Below, in pieces: positions 44,495 to 54,236 of a stretch of DNA of 64,000 bases. Position numbers and translations under genes: made by a program. The notes beneath the pieces were generated by a model, which worked only from the letters and a program-made list of their open reading frames with translations, ran no database searches and had not been told where the DNA came from. Position 1 is the stretch's first letter; each line of letters opens with the position of its first letter. Source of the stretch: Lewinellaceae bacterium (GTDB taxonomy: Bacteria; Bacteroidota; Bacteroidia; Chitinophagales; Saprospiraceae); assembly GCA_024644235.1 (NCBI GenBank), contig JAHELJ010000023.1, positions 1-64,000 of the forward strand, given 5' to 3'.

Positions 44495-46896
44495 GGAATC
44501 AATTTCATTTCATGCAACTGCTGATCCTTGAGGTCTCCAGGACTTTTGACGAATAGCAAAGGATAATATTTTCCTTCTTGCCAGTCCGGGATCATGTGTG
44601 AGTAATAGTGGCTCCCCGGGTTTCCAGACTGTCCACCAGGATAGATACCCCAGGCTTGTACCGGGTTTGAAAGCTCAACAATCATTCGCCATGATGGGCC
44701 ATGGGTAGTGGTGATAGCGTTGAGTGTCGTTCCGGCGCCACCAACTGGTATGCTGTCGACCGAAAAGGCTGGTATCCGGCTGAGGTGCAGTATCCGAACG
44801 TTTTTATATTGCTGCCAATTCAGATTAGCACCCATCTCTCTGTAAGATTCATAAGCATCAGCAAATGCCATAGACACGATATCGGTGGCACTTTCAACCT
44901 CTTCGGTAGATTCGAGATCAAAGAATGGGCTTTGAGGGTCCATTTCCAGAAGTTCGATGGTTCGCCATCTGCGGGGGCGGTAATAATCTCCTTCCTGATC
45001 CTCTGATCTCATTTCATCCCAAACCAGATCATATAAAGATTCCTTCCATTTCTCAAAAAAGACGGGATATGGAGATTCTCCATTATAGCGGTAGTCCCAT
45101 TTTGAAAGCTCGCTGACCAACATTCGTTGATCCTCACTAAGTGGAGTGGAATCCATATTGCTAATCAATAATGGAAGCAGATCGGCAGCCATCTGGTTGT
45201 AAGTGCTCTTTTGCAGGTTCATCATATCCTCAACCTCGATCGAGTGCATACTGTCGAGAGCGCTATTAAGCGTACGACTGCGATAGTGCTGAAAGTCACC
45301 ATGGTAAGGGTAGGGATAGGATGGGTCAGTGGAATGCTGGTTGGCACTTGATACAAAGCCTCTTAGGGGATTCTTGACAAAAGGGGTTTGCTCGTAAGGG
45401 ATAAAGCCTCGCCATGCATTGCTGGTAGAGGCTCCGCTTTGAATAAACTTTCCCTGATTTTTCTGGCGAACCGGAAACTTCCCCTGCACTTTCATTGCGA
45501 TATCACCTTCCTGGCTGGCAAATACAAAGTTCTGGGGAGGACTTTCAAACGACCTGAGCGCATCCCAGTAGTCGGAAAAATTTTCACCTTCTGAGAGATT
45601 TAGAAATGTATTGATTGCGCAATCGCTCATATGCTCGTTTGGCAACCAATGCATGGCTATTGCACTGGTTTCTTCGTTGACAATAGGACCCCAATAGGTA
45701 TAGATAATGGTGTCGCAAATTGATGTGCCACCTTTTACTTCAACACATTCAATTCGCTTTTCCGGTGACTGGGGACGGCCGTCAATCAAATAGTTGTCTT
45801 TAGTGTCATTCTCCCATTCGATTTGGTAGAAGTCAAGAACATCTTGACCAACATTCGTCATACCCCATGCAATCTTTTCATTGAAGCCTATAGTGATATG
45901 GGGAATACCGGGAATAGAGACTCCATAGGCATTGATCTCATCAGTGCACACGTGCATTTCATACCAAATGGAAGGAAGGGTGAGATTGAGATGAGGATCA
46001 TTGCAAAGTATGGGGTGACCACTTTTTGTTCTGGCACCAGACACAGCCCAATTGTTGCTACCCACAAAAGCAGGGTGCATATTTTGATAAGGCTCCTGAA
46101 AATGCCCGATTGAAGTAGTATCATAAGTCTGCCCTCCCAGATCGGCCACAAAGTCCCATTTTATATCTATGGGAATGACTGGGGATTGTCTTGGGTCCCA
46201 ATCGGGAAACAATAGATGATAAAGAGAGTCTCCCATTGATTCCCGGGCCATACTTGCTTGCATATCCCAAGCTCTGGCACATAGCACCAGGTTCATCGAC
46301 ATTGTTACTAAGGCCGTTTTTAACTCAGACCAAGGTTCGACCTGATAGTTAAAAAGCTTGAATTCAATAGGTGTTGATTTTTTACCCAGATGATTAATAT
46401 AGTGATTAACCCCTGCCACATAAGCCTGAAGAAATGGATAAGAAGGGCATTCTTTCCACAAAACCACCAGGTTCTCTGCTGCTTTGGTGATACCCATTCG
46501 CCGCATCCGCCGGTCATTCTCTACCGTGCGGTCGCCAAATACCTCTGACAATCTTCCCCCAGCACTTCTTGAAGAAATGTCCATCTGCCAAAGACGGTTT
46601 TGAGCGTGCAGGTACCCTTCAGCATAGGCAAGATCAATATCACTCTGGGCAAATATGTGCGGAACCAGTCGACGGTCATAGATAATCTCGACCGGATTAT
46701 TCAAATCTCTTATTTGAATCTTAGATTGTTCGAAAGGAATTTTCTTTTCCACATTCTGCCAAAATCCATTGAAAGGATTGATAAAAGACCCAAGTGGGGG
46801 TAAGGTATTATCGCCTCGCTGTAGTGGAGTCAGCAAGAAGATGAAATAACCTGTGGAAAGCAGGACCGGCAAAATCAGTGAGATGATTTTCTTCAT
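44491..46896 (-). CDS. Penicillin acylase family protein (Ntn hydrolase)
   Basis: 801 residues. Signal or anchor helix at 1-22, then an alpha-chain region, a spacer, and the nucleophile Ser280 in FVGSNNWAVSGARTKSG, where self-cleavage would expose the beta chain. The block ILCNDPHLNLTLPSIWYEMHV is characteristic. Other landmarks are FASQEGDIAMKVQGKFP and the closing GGQSGNPGSHYY near residue 755. Family members hydrolyse amides such as penicillins, acyl-homoserine lactones or acyl-amino acids. The natural substrate here is unknown. It is coupled to a small membrane gene downstream and divergent from the sulfatase. Confidence 0.92.
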   Translation of the reverse strand: MKKIISLILPVLLSTGYFIFLLTPLQRGDNTLPPLGSFINPFNGFWQNVEKKIPFEQSKIQIRDLNNPVEIIYDRRLVPHIFAQSDIDLAYAEGYLHAQNRLWQMDISSRSAGGRLSEVFGDRTVENDRRMRRMGITKAAENLVVLWKECPSYPFLQAYVAGVNHYINHLGKKSTPIEFKLFNYQVEPWSELKTALVTMSMNLVLCARAWDMQASMARESMGDSLYHLLFPDWDPRQSPVIPIDIKWDFVADLGGQTYDTTSIGHFQEPYQNMHPAFVGSNNWAVSGARTKSGHPILCNDPHLNLTLPSIWYEMHVCTDEINAYGVSIPGIPHITIGFNEKIAWGMTNVGQDVLDFYQIEWENDTKDNYLIDGRPQSPEKRIECVEVKGGTSICDTIIYTYWGPIVNEETSAIAMHWLPNEHMSDCAINTFLNLSEGENFSDYWDALRSFESPPQNFVFASQEGDIAMKVQGKFPVRQKNQGKFIQSGASTSNAWRGFIPYEQTPFVKNPLRGFVSSANQHSTDPSYPYPYHGDFQHYRSRTLNSALDSMHSIEVEDMMNLQKSTYNQMAADLLPLLISNMDSTPLSEDQRMLVSELSKWDYRYNGESPYPVFFEKWKESLYDLVWDEMRSEDQEGDYYRPRRWRTIELLEMDPQSPFFDLESTEEVESATDIVSMAFADAYESYREMGANLNWQQYKNVRILHLSRIPAFSVDSIPVGGAGTTLNAITTTHGPSWRMIVELSNPVQAWGIYPGGQSGNPGSHYYSHMIPDWQEGKYYPLLFVKSPGDLKDQQLHEMKLIP

Positions 46897-47005
46897 GTAT
46901 CGAGCGTCTTACCATGTAAAAATAACACTATCATTTGCCACTCACATTTCCAAAGTTGATATCCCGCTCACCTTAAGTCTTTTCTTTTTTGTAAACTCAA
47001 TTATT

Positions 47006-48445
47006 ATGAATGTTACCATCAGGTTTTCCCCGACGCTGATACTGCTCTTATGGGTTTTCTGCTCCGGGTGCCAAAGTAGTCAAACCGGCGCTATCAAGGT
47101 CGATTATCCCAATATCATCTTTATTCTGGCTGACGACCTCGGATACAGTGATTTGAGTTGTTATGGCCAGTCGAAGTTTCAAACTCCGAACATCGATGCA
47201 TTGGCAAGAGCCGGAATGCGATTTACCCAACATTATTCAGGATCCACAGTTTGTGCGCCATCCCGAAGTGTGTTGATGACCGGACTGCATAGTGGAAACA
47301 CATCGATCCGGGGTAATAAGGAAGTACAACCAGAAGGACAACATCCGTTGGAGAGTAGTGTAGTTACCCTCGCAGAACTTTTAAAAGAACGGGGGTATGC
47401 TACTGGCGCCTTTGGCAAATGGGGACTTGGTTTTCCCGGGTCACAGGGCGATCCACTCAAACAGGGCTTCGATGAGTTTTTTGGGTACAACTGCCAACGG
47501 ATTGGCCATAATTATTACCCATACTCACTGTGGCAGAACGACCAGGTGGTAGTGCTTGAGGAAAATGCCGGTGACCAGGAAGGATTGTATGCTCCCGAAC
47601 TGATACATAAGCGGACTTTGGAATTCATTGAAACGAATAAGTCGGAGCCTTTCTTTGCATTTGTGCCTTCGATCATACCACATGCAGAGTTGAAGGCTCC
47701 GGACCGATACATGGAAAAGTACCGTGGTAAGTTCGAACCCGAACTGGAATATGATGGGTGCGATCCAGGCTGTGAGTCGTACAAGATCGGAGGATATGGA
47801 TCGCAGAAGGAATCCCATGCGGCTTTTGTGGCAATGATTGATATCCTTGATGAACAAGTCGGAGAAATTGTGAGCAAGGTGAATGATTTGGGTATAGCAG
47901 ATAACACCATAATCATCTTCACCTCAGACAACGGTCCGCATCGGGAAGGAGGAGCTGACCCTGATTATTTCGACAGCAATGCCGAGCTGAGAGGCTACAA
48001 GAGGGATCTATATGAAGGAGGGATTAGAGTGCCTTTTATTGCTGTTTGGCCCGATAGGATTGAAGCTTCCACCACTTCGGATCATATTTCAGCATTCTGG
48101 GACATTTACCCGACAGTTGCCGAATTGGTTGACCTTCCCGTATCGAATCAAATAGATGGGATTTCTTTGCTGCCAACTCTTCTTGGGAATGAGCAGCAGA
48201 CCCATGAATACCTGTACTGGGAATTTCATGAAAGGGGAGGTAGGAGAGCTGTGCGCCAAGGTAATTGGAAACTGGTCCAATATGATGTTAAGGCTGAAAA
48301 CCCTGGCCCTATGGAGCTCTATGATTTAAGCACCGATTTATCAGAGCAGTATGACAGATCAGATGAGATGCCTGAGTTAGTGGAAGAGCTGAGAGCACTC
48401 TTCGACAGGCGAACTATTTCTCCTGTAGAAGCCTGGAACTTCTAA
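47006..48445 (+). CDS. Sulfatase of the arylsulfatase type (lipoprotein)
   Basis: 479 residues from ATG 47006, which opens a lipoprotein signal (MNVTIRFSPTLILLLWVFCSGC). The longer frame from 46853 would run into the divergent acylase gene. Metal-binding Asp-Asp is in ILADDLGYSD (43-44), and the formylglycine site is Cys83 in STVCAPSRSVLMTG (CxPSR, the cysteine type matured by anaerobic SME or FGE). Later blocks are GKWGLG, HAELKAP and TSDNGPHREGG. Sulfatases of this type desulfate polysaccharides. No glycan-uptake genes are beside it, so it is not in a normal PUL here. Confidence 0.93.
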   Translation: MNVTIRFSPTLILLLWVFCSGCQSSQTGAIKVDYPNIIFILADDLGYSDLSCYGQSKFQTPNIDALARAGMRFTQHYSGSTVCAPSRSVLMTGLHSGNTSIRGNKEVQPEGQHPLESSVVTLAELLKERGYATGAFGKWGLGFPGSQGDPLKQGFDEFFGYNCQRIGHNYYPYSLWQNDQVVVLEENAGDQEGLYAPELIHKRTLEFIETNKSEPFFAFVPSIIPHAELKAPDRYMEKYRGKFEPELEYDGCDPGCESYKIGGYGSQKESHAAFVAMIDILDEQVGEIVSKVNDLGIADNTIIIFTSDNGPHREGGADPDYFDSNAELRGYKRDLYEGGIRVPFIAVWPDRIEASTTSDHISAFWDIYPTVAELVDLPVSNQIDGISLLPTLLGNEQQTHEYLYWEFHERGGRRAVRQGNWKLVQYDVKAENPGPMELYDLSTDLSEQYDRSDEMPELVEELRALFDRRTISPVEAWNF

Positions 48446-48453
48446 TGCTCTGA

Positions 48454-49827
48454 CTACAATGCAATACTTGGATTGGCATATACTCGGTACTCCCAGGGCT
48501 GAAGTTCGATCACTAGTTCACGATGCAGGAGTTGATCTCCACCAGTGAATAGTTCGCTCAGATTCCTAGAATCCATATCCAAATTTGCTTCCTGTGGCTC
48601 ACCCGAACAATTGACCACAGTTACGATAGACTGTCCGGATTGGTCTCGGCGAAATGCAAGAACCTGTTCATGATCAGTAAGCCACTTCAACGACCCTCCG
48701 TGAATGCCGTTCCATAGGGCTTCATTGTATTGCTTCAGCTGTAGAAGTCGGAGAAAGAAATTTGTGTCGAGTTCTCCTTGTCGTAAAGGATGGTGTTGCT
48801 CGGCTGGTAGGTTGAACATATTAATGCCTGGCAGGGTTGCATTCACTGTATACATTGCTGAGATTGAATTGGCTGACAGGCCCTTTTGGTCAGCGGCATC
48901 CAGATCGAAGAAGTTTACCGGATATGAAGTGCGACTTGATCTCCGCGACTGCTCCTCAATGTGTTGTCTTATCTGCTCAGCCGGGGTTGGACTCTGATTA
49001 ATTGAAGCCAGCAGTTGAGACCACTCCTCGTCTAAAAACCCTTGAAAGCAGCTGCCCATTGTTGCACTGGAAATGGGAGTCTTTGTTACCAGCAAAACCG
49101 GTTTTATCTCGTCCAGAGCCGGACGTAGCTCCATCCAAAAATCCTCCGGCACCAGATCGGCATGCGAGATCAGAAATCCGTCGATATTACTCGACCGGAT
49201 CCAGAATCGCAGGGCTTCGATCATCATACTCCGAAGCGAGCTCTGCGAGTAATCAAGTTCAGCCACATCCCTCATATCAGTGTGATTGCCCTGTGCATCC
49301 ATGGCATGGGTAATCGTATCAGCAATATGGACATACCATTCCGGATTGGAAATAAGCCATGAATGATCCCATGATGTATGATTTGGCTCCCATTCGATCA
49401 GCAGGTGCATCCGTAAATCGCGAATCTCCTGAGTCAGTTTCCTGAAATCTTCAAATGTTCCGTATTCCGGATTTACTTTTGTGAAATCTGAAACGGCCGA
49501 AGGATTAGCAGAGGGTTCGCCATTACGGTCAAAACCGACCGGACAGATTTGCTTTAACACAAGAGTTTGGACACCCATCTTTTTAAGATCGGGCAGGTGT
49601 TTGACGAAATCTCCGAAGGTACCCTGTGGGGTGTAGGTGGCAATATCAACTAAGAACAGATCAGTACTCCGCTCCCAAAGAGGAGATCTTGGAACATATG
49701 CAGCGGTAGTTTGGTCAGAGCTTCCAATTTCTTCCTGGTTTTCTCCGGATTGACAGCCTAGCAGTAGAATGCAGGGAACCAGCAGAAATAATTTGACAAG
49801 ATGATAATTTCCAGATCGAGCGATCAT
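48454..49827 (-). CDS. GH13-like lipoprotein with apparently lost catalytic residues
   Basis: 457 residues. Lipobox LLLGCQ (Cys25) predicts an outer-membrane lipoprotein. The body (50-400) aligns by motif with GH13 alpha-amylase: LIEWEPNHTSWDH (region I, His150), ELDYSQSSLRSMM, DGFLISHADLV (region II, where GFRxD is expected). Region III should end in a Glu but reads LLVTKT, and the region IV block reads FFDLDAAD instead of NHD. So the nucleophile Asp is Ser221, Arg is Leu219, and the acid Glu is absent. It may bind oligosaccharides rather than cut them. It is coupled to the GH65 gene by a 4-bp overlap. Confidence 0.8.
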   Translation of the reverse strand: MIARSGNYHLVKLFLLVPCILLLGCQSGENQEEIGSSDQTTAAYVPRSPLWERSTDLFLVDIATYTPQGTFGDFVKHLPDLKKMGVQTLVLKQICPVGFDRNGEPSANPSAVSDFTKVNPEYGTFEDFRKLTQEIRDLRMHLLIEWEPNHTSWDHSWLISNPEWYVHIADTITHAMDAQGNHTDMRDVAELDYSQSSLRSMMIEALRFWIRSSNIDGFLISHADLVPEDFWMELRPALDEIKPVLLVTKTPISSATMGSCFQGFLDEEWSQLLASINQSPTPAEQIRQHIEEQSRRSSRTSYPVNFFDLDAADQKGLSANSISAMYTVNATLPGINMFNLPAEQHHPLRQGELDTNFFLRLLQLKQYNEALWNGIHGGSLKWLTDHEQVLAFRRDQSGQSIVTVVNCSGEPQEANLDMDSRNLSELFTGGDQLLHRELVIELQPWEYRVYANPSIAL

Positions 49828-52121
49828 AAAGGTATGTTTTGAGTTTGATCTTGCGGAATACGGTACTTGCTGTCATTCAGGAGCATTTCGAAGGCGGGAC
49901 CCTGGTTTCGGATTGTAATCTTATTTTGATCAACATGTATATCCAGGAGTTGTTCCCGCCAGCGAATCTGAAAGTTGTAGCCCTCCCAATTTTTCGGGCA
50001 AAACGGTTTGAAAGAGAGTCTGCCCTTTTTCATTCGCATCCCGGCAAAGCCTTTTACAATGGCCAGCCAGGTGCCAGCCATACTGGTAATGTGGCAGCCA
50101 TCTTCAGTGTCGTTATTGTAGTCGTCTAAATCCAGGCGGGCCGTCCGCAGATACATCTCGTAAGCTTTGTCACGCATGCCCAGGGATGAAGCTAGTATGC
50201 TGTGTACACATGGTGAAAGTGAGGATTCGTGAACCGTAAGTGGTTCGTAGAATTCGAAATTGCGCCGTATGGTGTCAGGTTCAAAATGGTGTTCGAAAAA
50301 ATAAAGTCCTTGCAAAACATCTGCCTGTTTGATGTAACACGAACGTAGTATGCGGTCCCAACTCCAATGCTGATTGATCGGGCGTTCTGAGTGAGGGATT
50401 TCTGTTACCGGCAGTATCTCTTTATCAAGGTACCCCTCTTGTTGGAGGATCAGCCGGGTTTCTTCATCAACCGGAAGGTAGATTTGTTCCCCTATCTTCC
50501 GCCATCCGGTCCACTCTTCTGGCGATATGTTTGTCAAAGCTTTCAGGCGACCGAGGTCTCCTTCACCTCGGGAAATTCGGTCCAGCACATCTGCAGAATA
50601 CGACAGGCACCAACGGGCAATGTAGTTTGTATACCAGTTATTGTTGATGTTATTTTCATATTCATTGGGACCGGTTACCCCATGCATGACGTAGCATTCT
50701 TTGGGTTTCGACCAGTGAACCCTCTGAACCCAGAACCTTGCTATTGCAATGAGAACTTCTATTCCCTTCGACAGCAGGTATTCCTGATCACCGGTGTATT
50801 CCGTGTAATCATAGATCGCATAAGCAATAGCTCCGTTCCGATGGATCTCTTCAAATGTAATCTCCCATTCATTATGGCACTCCTCACCGTTCATGGTTAC
50901 CATTGGATACAGAGCAGCACCATTCTTAAAGCCAAGTTTCTCGGCATTCTCTATGGCTTTTTCGAGATGCTGGTGACGATAGACGAGCAAATTTCGCCCT
51001 ACTTCTGCCCCGGCAGTAGACAGGTAGAATGGGAGGCAATACGCTTCTGTATCCCAGTAGGTGCTTCCACCATACTTTTCTCCAGTAAAACCCTTTGGCC
51101 CGATGTTAAGTCGTGGATCATCACCGGAGTAGGTCTGATGAAGCTGAAAGATATTAAATCGAATACCTTGCTGAGCCTTGTCGTCTCCTTTTATCACAAT
51201 GTCCGAACCCGCCCAATTATCTGACCAGGTTTGACTGTGCTCCTTTGCAAGTGTATCGAATCCGGAAGAGTCTGCTTGTTGCGCTTCGGCAAGGGCCTCT
51301 GTGATGATATCATTTTCGGCAACATATCTGCTCGATTTAATGCCAACATATTTCTCGATTACAATCCGGTCGCCATCCTTGACTGCCAGGCTAACCAATT
51401 GTCCGGCTCGCTTGATATCAATATCGTCTACCAGGTCTTTAATAGCTCTATTGTTAATACTGATCCGGTTCCGCAGTGCATATCCAACGCGAAATCCAGT
51501 CTTCTTCGTCGAAGCTGCCAGGTAGGGTGAATCATTCTTGATGCCGGTCTCATAGCCTTCCCAAAATTGCTCATCATAATTCGCATCATCATTGGTCACG
51601 TCACCTTCGAGGTAGCTGCTGATCTTCAGGTTTTTGATTCCCTTTCCGATTTCGATAACGTATTGAAGAGCTCCCAAGTCTTTCCTATTCTTGTGGCACA
51701 TCCTCTGCGAGCTGATCGACAAACTGCCACCAGACGAGTGTGAGACCTTCGCCTGGCGGTGTAAGATCCCAGCTTGCATGTCGAGTACACGGCGAAATCT
51801 TTCAATGTTCCAGTGATTGAGATCGAGTACAACTCCATCTGCCTCGATTTTGAGTGCTATCCAATCGGGGGCATTTAGCACCTTGGCAAAATAATCAGGA
51901 TAGCCGTTCTTCCACCAACCTACTCTTGTCTTGTCGGGATAGTAGACACCAGCGATATAGTTGCCTGGGAGTGTCGGCCCTGTAAATGTTTCTTCAAAAT
52001 TTGCCCGCTGTCCAAACCTTCCATTTCCAATACTAAACAGACTCTCACTGATCTTCTGAAAGGCAGCTTCGTAGGCCGGTTCAATTACTTTCCAGGGATC
52101 TGCCTTAATATATGTCTTCAT
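49824..52121 (-). CDS. Family 65 glycoside phosphorylase, probably maltose phosphorylase
   Basis: Cleaves maltose with phosphate to beta-glucose-1-phosphate and glucose. 765 residues, with no signal peptide so it is cytosolic. The general acid Glu487 sits in VTGPNEYENNINNNWYTN, the same position as in characterised lactobacillus maltose phosphorylase. The substrate loop GPKGFTGEKYGGSTYWDTEA resembles maltose rather than kojibiose or trehalose phosphorylase, whose loop usually reads HIFWDTE; this assignment is from motif memory. The product is handled by the pgmB gene upstream with a 4-bp overlap. Confidence 0.9.
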   Translation of the reverse strand: MKTYIKADPWKVIEPAYEAAFQKISESLFSIGNGRFGQRANFEETFTGPTLPGNYIAGVYYPDKTRVGWWKNGYPDYFAKVLNAPDWIALKIEADGVVLDLNHWNIERFRRVLDMQAGILHRQAKVSHSSGGSLSISSQRMCHKNRKDLGALQYVIEIGKGIKNLKISSYLEGDVTNDDANYDEQFWEGYETGIKNDSPYLAASTKKTGFRVGYALRNRISINNRAIKDLVDDIDIKRAGQLVSLAVKDGDRIVIEKYVGIKSSRYVAENDIITEALAEAQQADSSGFDTLAKEHSQTWSDNWAGSDIVIKGDDKAQQGIRFNIFQLHQTYSGDDPRLNIGPKGFTGEKYGGSTYWDTEAYCLPFYLSTAGAEVGRNLLVYRHQHLEKAIENAEKLGFKNGAALYPMVTMNGEECHNEWEITFEEIHRNGAIAYAIYDYTEYTGDQEYLLSKGIEVLIAIARFWVQRVHWSKPKECYVMHGVTGPNEYENNINNNWYTNYIARWCLSYSADVLDRISRGEGDLGRLKALTNISPEEWTGWRKIGEQIYLPVDEETRLILQQEGYLDKEILPVTEIPHSERPINQHWSWDRILRSCYIKQADVLQGLYFFEHHFEPDTIRRNFEFYEPLTVHESSLSPCVHSILASSLGMRDKAYEMYLRTARLDLDDYNNDTEDGCHITSMAGTWLAIVKGFAGMRMKKGRLSFKPFCPKNWEGYNFQIRWREQLLDIHVDQNKITIRNQGPAFEMLLNDSKYRIPQDQTQNIPL

Positions 52122-52795
52122 GGATCCTGCTTTGATGCCAATATTTTTGATTTTATGGATCGCCAGGTAAGCTGGTTGAAGGTGGAGATTACTAAGTCCG
52201 CCTCATGCAAAATTTTCCGATCTCCCACTCCTACAGTATACATACCTGCTGCCTTGGCTGCCTCAATCCCTTTTTCTGCATCCTCAAACACCAGGCATTC
52301 CTCTGTCTTTACTTTAAGAGCTTTGGCAGCCTTGATAAATACCTCCGGATCCGGTTTGCCCTTGCTTATGTTGGTACCATCTACTATGGCATCAAAGAGA
52401 TGGATCATTTTGATTTGCTTAAGGATAGTCCTGGCATTTTTACTTGCAGATCCCAACGCTATCTTCTTGTTCCGACGTCGTAAATTGCGGATAAATCTAT
52501 TTACGCCGGGAAGGGCATTGTCTTTTGTCATGCCCTGAATAAGCTCCCGGTACCATTCATTTTTTTGGGCACACATGATCTCTTTCTCGGCAGCAGACCG
52601 CTTTTCTCCGGCTAGTCTAAGGATGATCTCGAGTGATTGCATCCGGCTCACCCCCTTCAAAGCTTCGTTGTCTTGCTTTCTAAAATGGTATCCAAAAGTT
52701 TTGGCCAGCCTCACCCACGACTGATAGTGGTACTTTGCAGTATCGACTATTACTCCGTCTAGATCAAATATAAATCCTCGAATTTCCCCTTTCAT
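52118..52795 (-). CDS. pgmB: Beta-phosphoglucomutase
   Basis: HAD-superfamily enzyme turning beta-glucose-1-phosphate into glucose-6-phosphate. The 225 aa show motif 1 FIFDLDGVIVDT with nucleophile Asp11 and acid/base Asp13, the cap domain (16-90), motif 2 LGSASKN, motif 3 Lys in KGKPDPEVF, and motif 4 VFEDAEKGIEAAK. First gene of the pgmB-GH65-GH13-like operon; together they take maltose to glycolysis while saving one ATP per maltose. Its ATG lies 8 nt after a TACATTTG -7 element. Confidence 0.94.
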   Translation of the reverse strand: MKGEIRGFIFDLDGVIVDTAKYHYQSWVRLAKTFGYHFRKQDNEALKGVSRMQSLEIILRLAGEKRSAAEKEIMCAQKNEWYRELIQGMTKDNALPGVNRFIRNLRRRNKKIALGSASKNARTILKQIKMIHLFDAIVDGTNISKGKPDPEVFIKAAKALKVKTEECLVFEDAEKGIEAAKAAGMYTVGVGDRKILHEADLVISTFNQLTWRSIKSKILASKQDP

Positions 52796-52803
52796 TGAAT
52801 CGG

Positions 52804-52811
52804 CAAATGTA
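52804..52811 (-). promoter_or_regulatory. -7 element TACATTTG for the pgmB operon
   Basis: A perfect TAnnTTTG match on the minus strand, ending 8 nt before the pgmB ATG, so the leader would be 2-4 nt at most. It lies in the 62-bp gap to yaaA. Confidence 0.6.
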
Positions 52812-52857
52812 CGTATCCAACGGGACTGGAGGAAACAGGTACAAGTCGATTGTTAAT

Positions 52858-53619
52858 CTACCGCGTGAATGTCCAAGAAGAATCGGAAGATAGTTCTTCA
52901 TTGAAAGTGTAACCTTCGAGATTGAAGCCTTTCACTTTTTCCGGGTTCGTGATTTTATTCTTCACGATATAATGCGTCATAAAACCTCTTGCTTTCTTAG
53001 CATTGAAGGAGATGAACTTAAATTTCCCGTCCCGCCACTCTCTGAAATCGATATCGTAGACCTTCGCATCGAGAACCTCCGGCTTGATTACCTTATAATA
53101 TTCTTGGGAGGCTAGGTTGATCACTACTTTTGTCGGACTATTCTTAAGGTCTTTGTTGATTAACTTCGTCACAGATTCCCCCCAGAAGTCATATAGATCT
53201 TTCCCTTTGTCAGTTTTGAGTTTGGTCCCCATTTCGAGCCGATAGGGTTGGATCACGTCTAGGGGCCTAAGTGCTCCATAAAGACCAGATAAGATCCTCA
53301 CGTGGTTCTGGGCAAACTCTAAATCTCTCTTTGTGAACTTATCGGCCCGAAGTCCTTGATATACATCACCGGTAAAAGCAAAAATGGCTTGTTTCGAATT
53401 GTCACGATTGTGACTTTTTGTGAAGGCGTGATAGCGGGCTACATTCAGGTCGGCCAACTTTTGACTGATGCTCATCATATCATGAAGGTCCTTCGCTTTT
53501 TTCGTCTTCATTTTCGAAGCAAGGTTCCAAGTTTCATTCTTAAACCGAGGCTGGGAACGAGTCGCTTTTACATCAGGTTCAAAATTTAGGGACTTGGCAG
53601 GAGAAAGTAAGACGATCAT
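52858..53619 (-). CDS. yaaA: Peroxide stress protein YaaA
   Basis: 253 residues of the YaaA/DUF328 family, which lowers free iron and protects DNA from peroxide in E. coli. The start MIVLLSPAKSLNFEP and the blocks AIFAFTGDVYQGLRA, LSGLYGALRPLD, INLASQEYYK and SFNAKKARGFM are family hallmarks. Length is normal. It has its own TATTTTTG element 26 nt upstream and follows a terminator. Confidence 0.94.
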   Translation of the reverse strand: MIVLLSPAKSLNFEPDVKATRSQPRFKNETWNLASKMKTKKAKDLHDMMSISQKLADLNVARYHAFTKSHNRDNSKQAIFAFTGDVYQGLRADKFTKRDLEFAQNHVRILSGLYGALRPLDVIQPYRLEMGTKLKTDKGKDLYDFWGESVTKLINKDLKNSPTKVVINLASQEYYKVIKPEVLDAKVYDIDFREWRDGKFKFISFNAKKARGFMTHYIVKNKITNPEKVKGFNLEGYTFNEELSSDSSWTFTR

Positions 53620-53644
53620 TTCTATTGCTTTGTATTATATGTCG

Positions 53645-53652
53645 CAAAAATA
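53645..53652 (-). promoter_or_regulatory. -7 element TATTTTTG for yaaA
   Basis: A perfect TAnnTTTG match on the minus strand with about 20 nt of leader. Confidence 0.55.
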
Positions 53653-53673
53653 AGATAAATCAATACTCAAATT

Positions 53674-53712
53674 AAAAGCCCTGTCCGATCATACCGGACA
53701 GGGCTTTTTTGC
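53674..53712 (-). terminator. Strong intrinsic terminator after the DUF1573 gene
   Basis: A perfect 14-bp stem (53674-53687 with 53695-53708) around a 7-nt loop, with A/T runs at both edges. It lies 20 bp after the DUF1573 stop and before the yaaA promoter. Confidence 0.9.
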
Positions 53713-53728
53713 ACAAAAATTGAATCTT

Positions 53729-54217
53729 CTAAAAGATAGATTTCTCTTTTGCCGGGACGCTTTCTTCTTTCGGCGGCATATTGACTTTTCCTTTGATGGT
53801 TAAGACAACCTTTTCTTCCCCCATGTTGGTGGTTAAGGTTATTGTCTTGGTAAAAGGACCTACCCGGTTGGTATCGTAGCGAACATCGATCGCTGAGCTC
53901 TCACCAGGCATGATAGGCTCTTTTGGGTAGTCTGGAACCGTACAGCCACAGCTACCTTTGGCCTGCTTGATCACGAGTGGTTCAGTACCCAGGTTAGTGA
54001 AGTGAAACTTCCGCAGGGGATCTGAGCCCTTGTCAACTTCACCGTAATCGACGACCAATTCCTCAAACACCATTTGAGGACCATTGACATTCTGGATTTC
54101 TTGAACTTCAGTGTCAACTTGTTTTTTAGTTTCCTTAGCTTCTTTCTTGGCTGTTTGGGCATAGCTAAAAGCGGATACCACCAACAGAAGAATCAATGTG
54201 TGCAAGATCTTTTTCAT
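53729..54217 (-). CDS. DUF1573 exported protein
   Basis: 162 residues. Signal peptide 1-21 (MKKILHTLILLLVVSAFSYAQ), then a lysine/glutamate linker, then the DUF1573 Ig-like domain (50-145) with its LGTEPLVIKQAKGSCGCTVPDYPKEPIMPGE core holding the conserved CGC. The tail is KEESVPAKEKSIF. The family is abundant in Bacteroidota periplasm; function is not established. TACATTTG promoter 20 nt upstream and a strong terminator downstream make it monocistronic. Confidence 0.9.
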   Translation of the reverse strand: MKKILHTLILLLVVSAFSYAQTAKKEAKETKKQVDTEVQEIQNVNGPQMVFEELVVDYGEVDKGSDPLRKFHFTNLGTEPLVIKQAKGSCGCTVPDYPKEPIMPGESSAIDVRYDTNRVGPFTKTITLTTNMGEEKVVLTIKGKVNMPPKEESVPAKEKSIF

Positions 54218-54236
54218 GATTATTCTTTTACAATAG

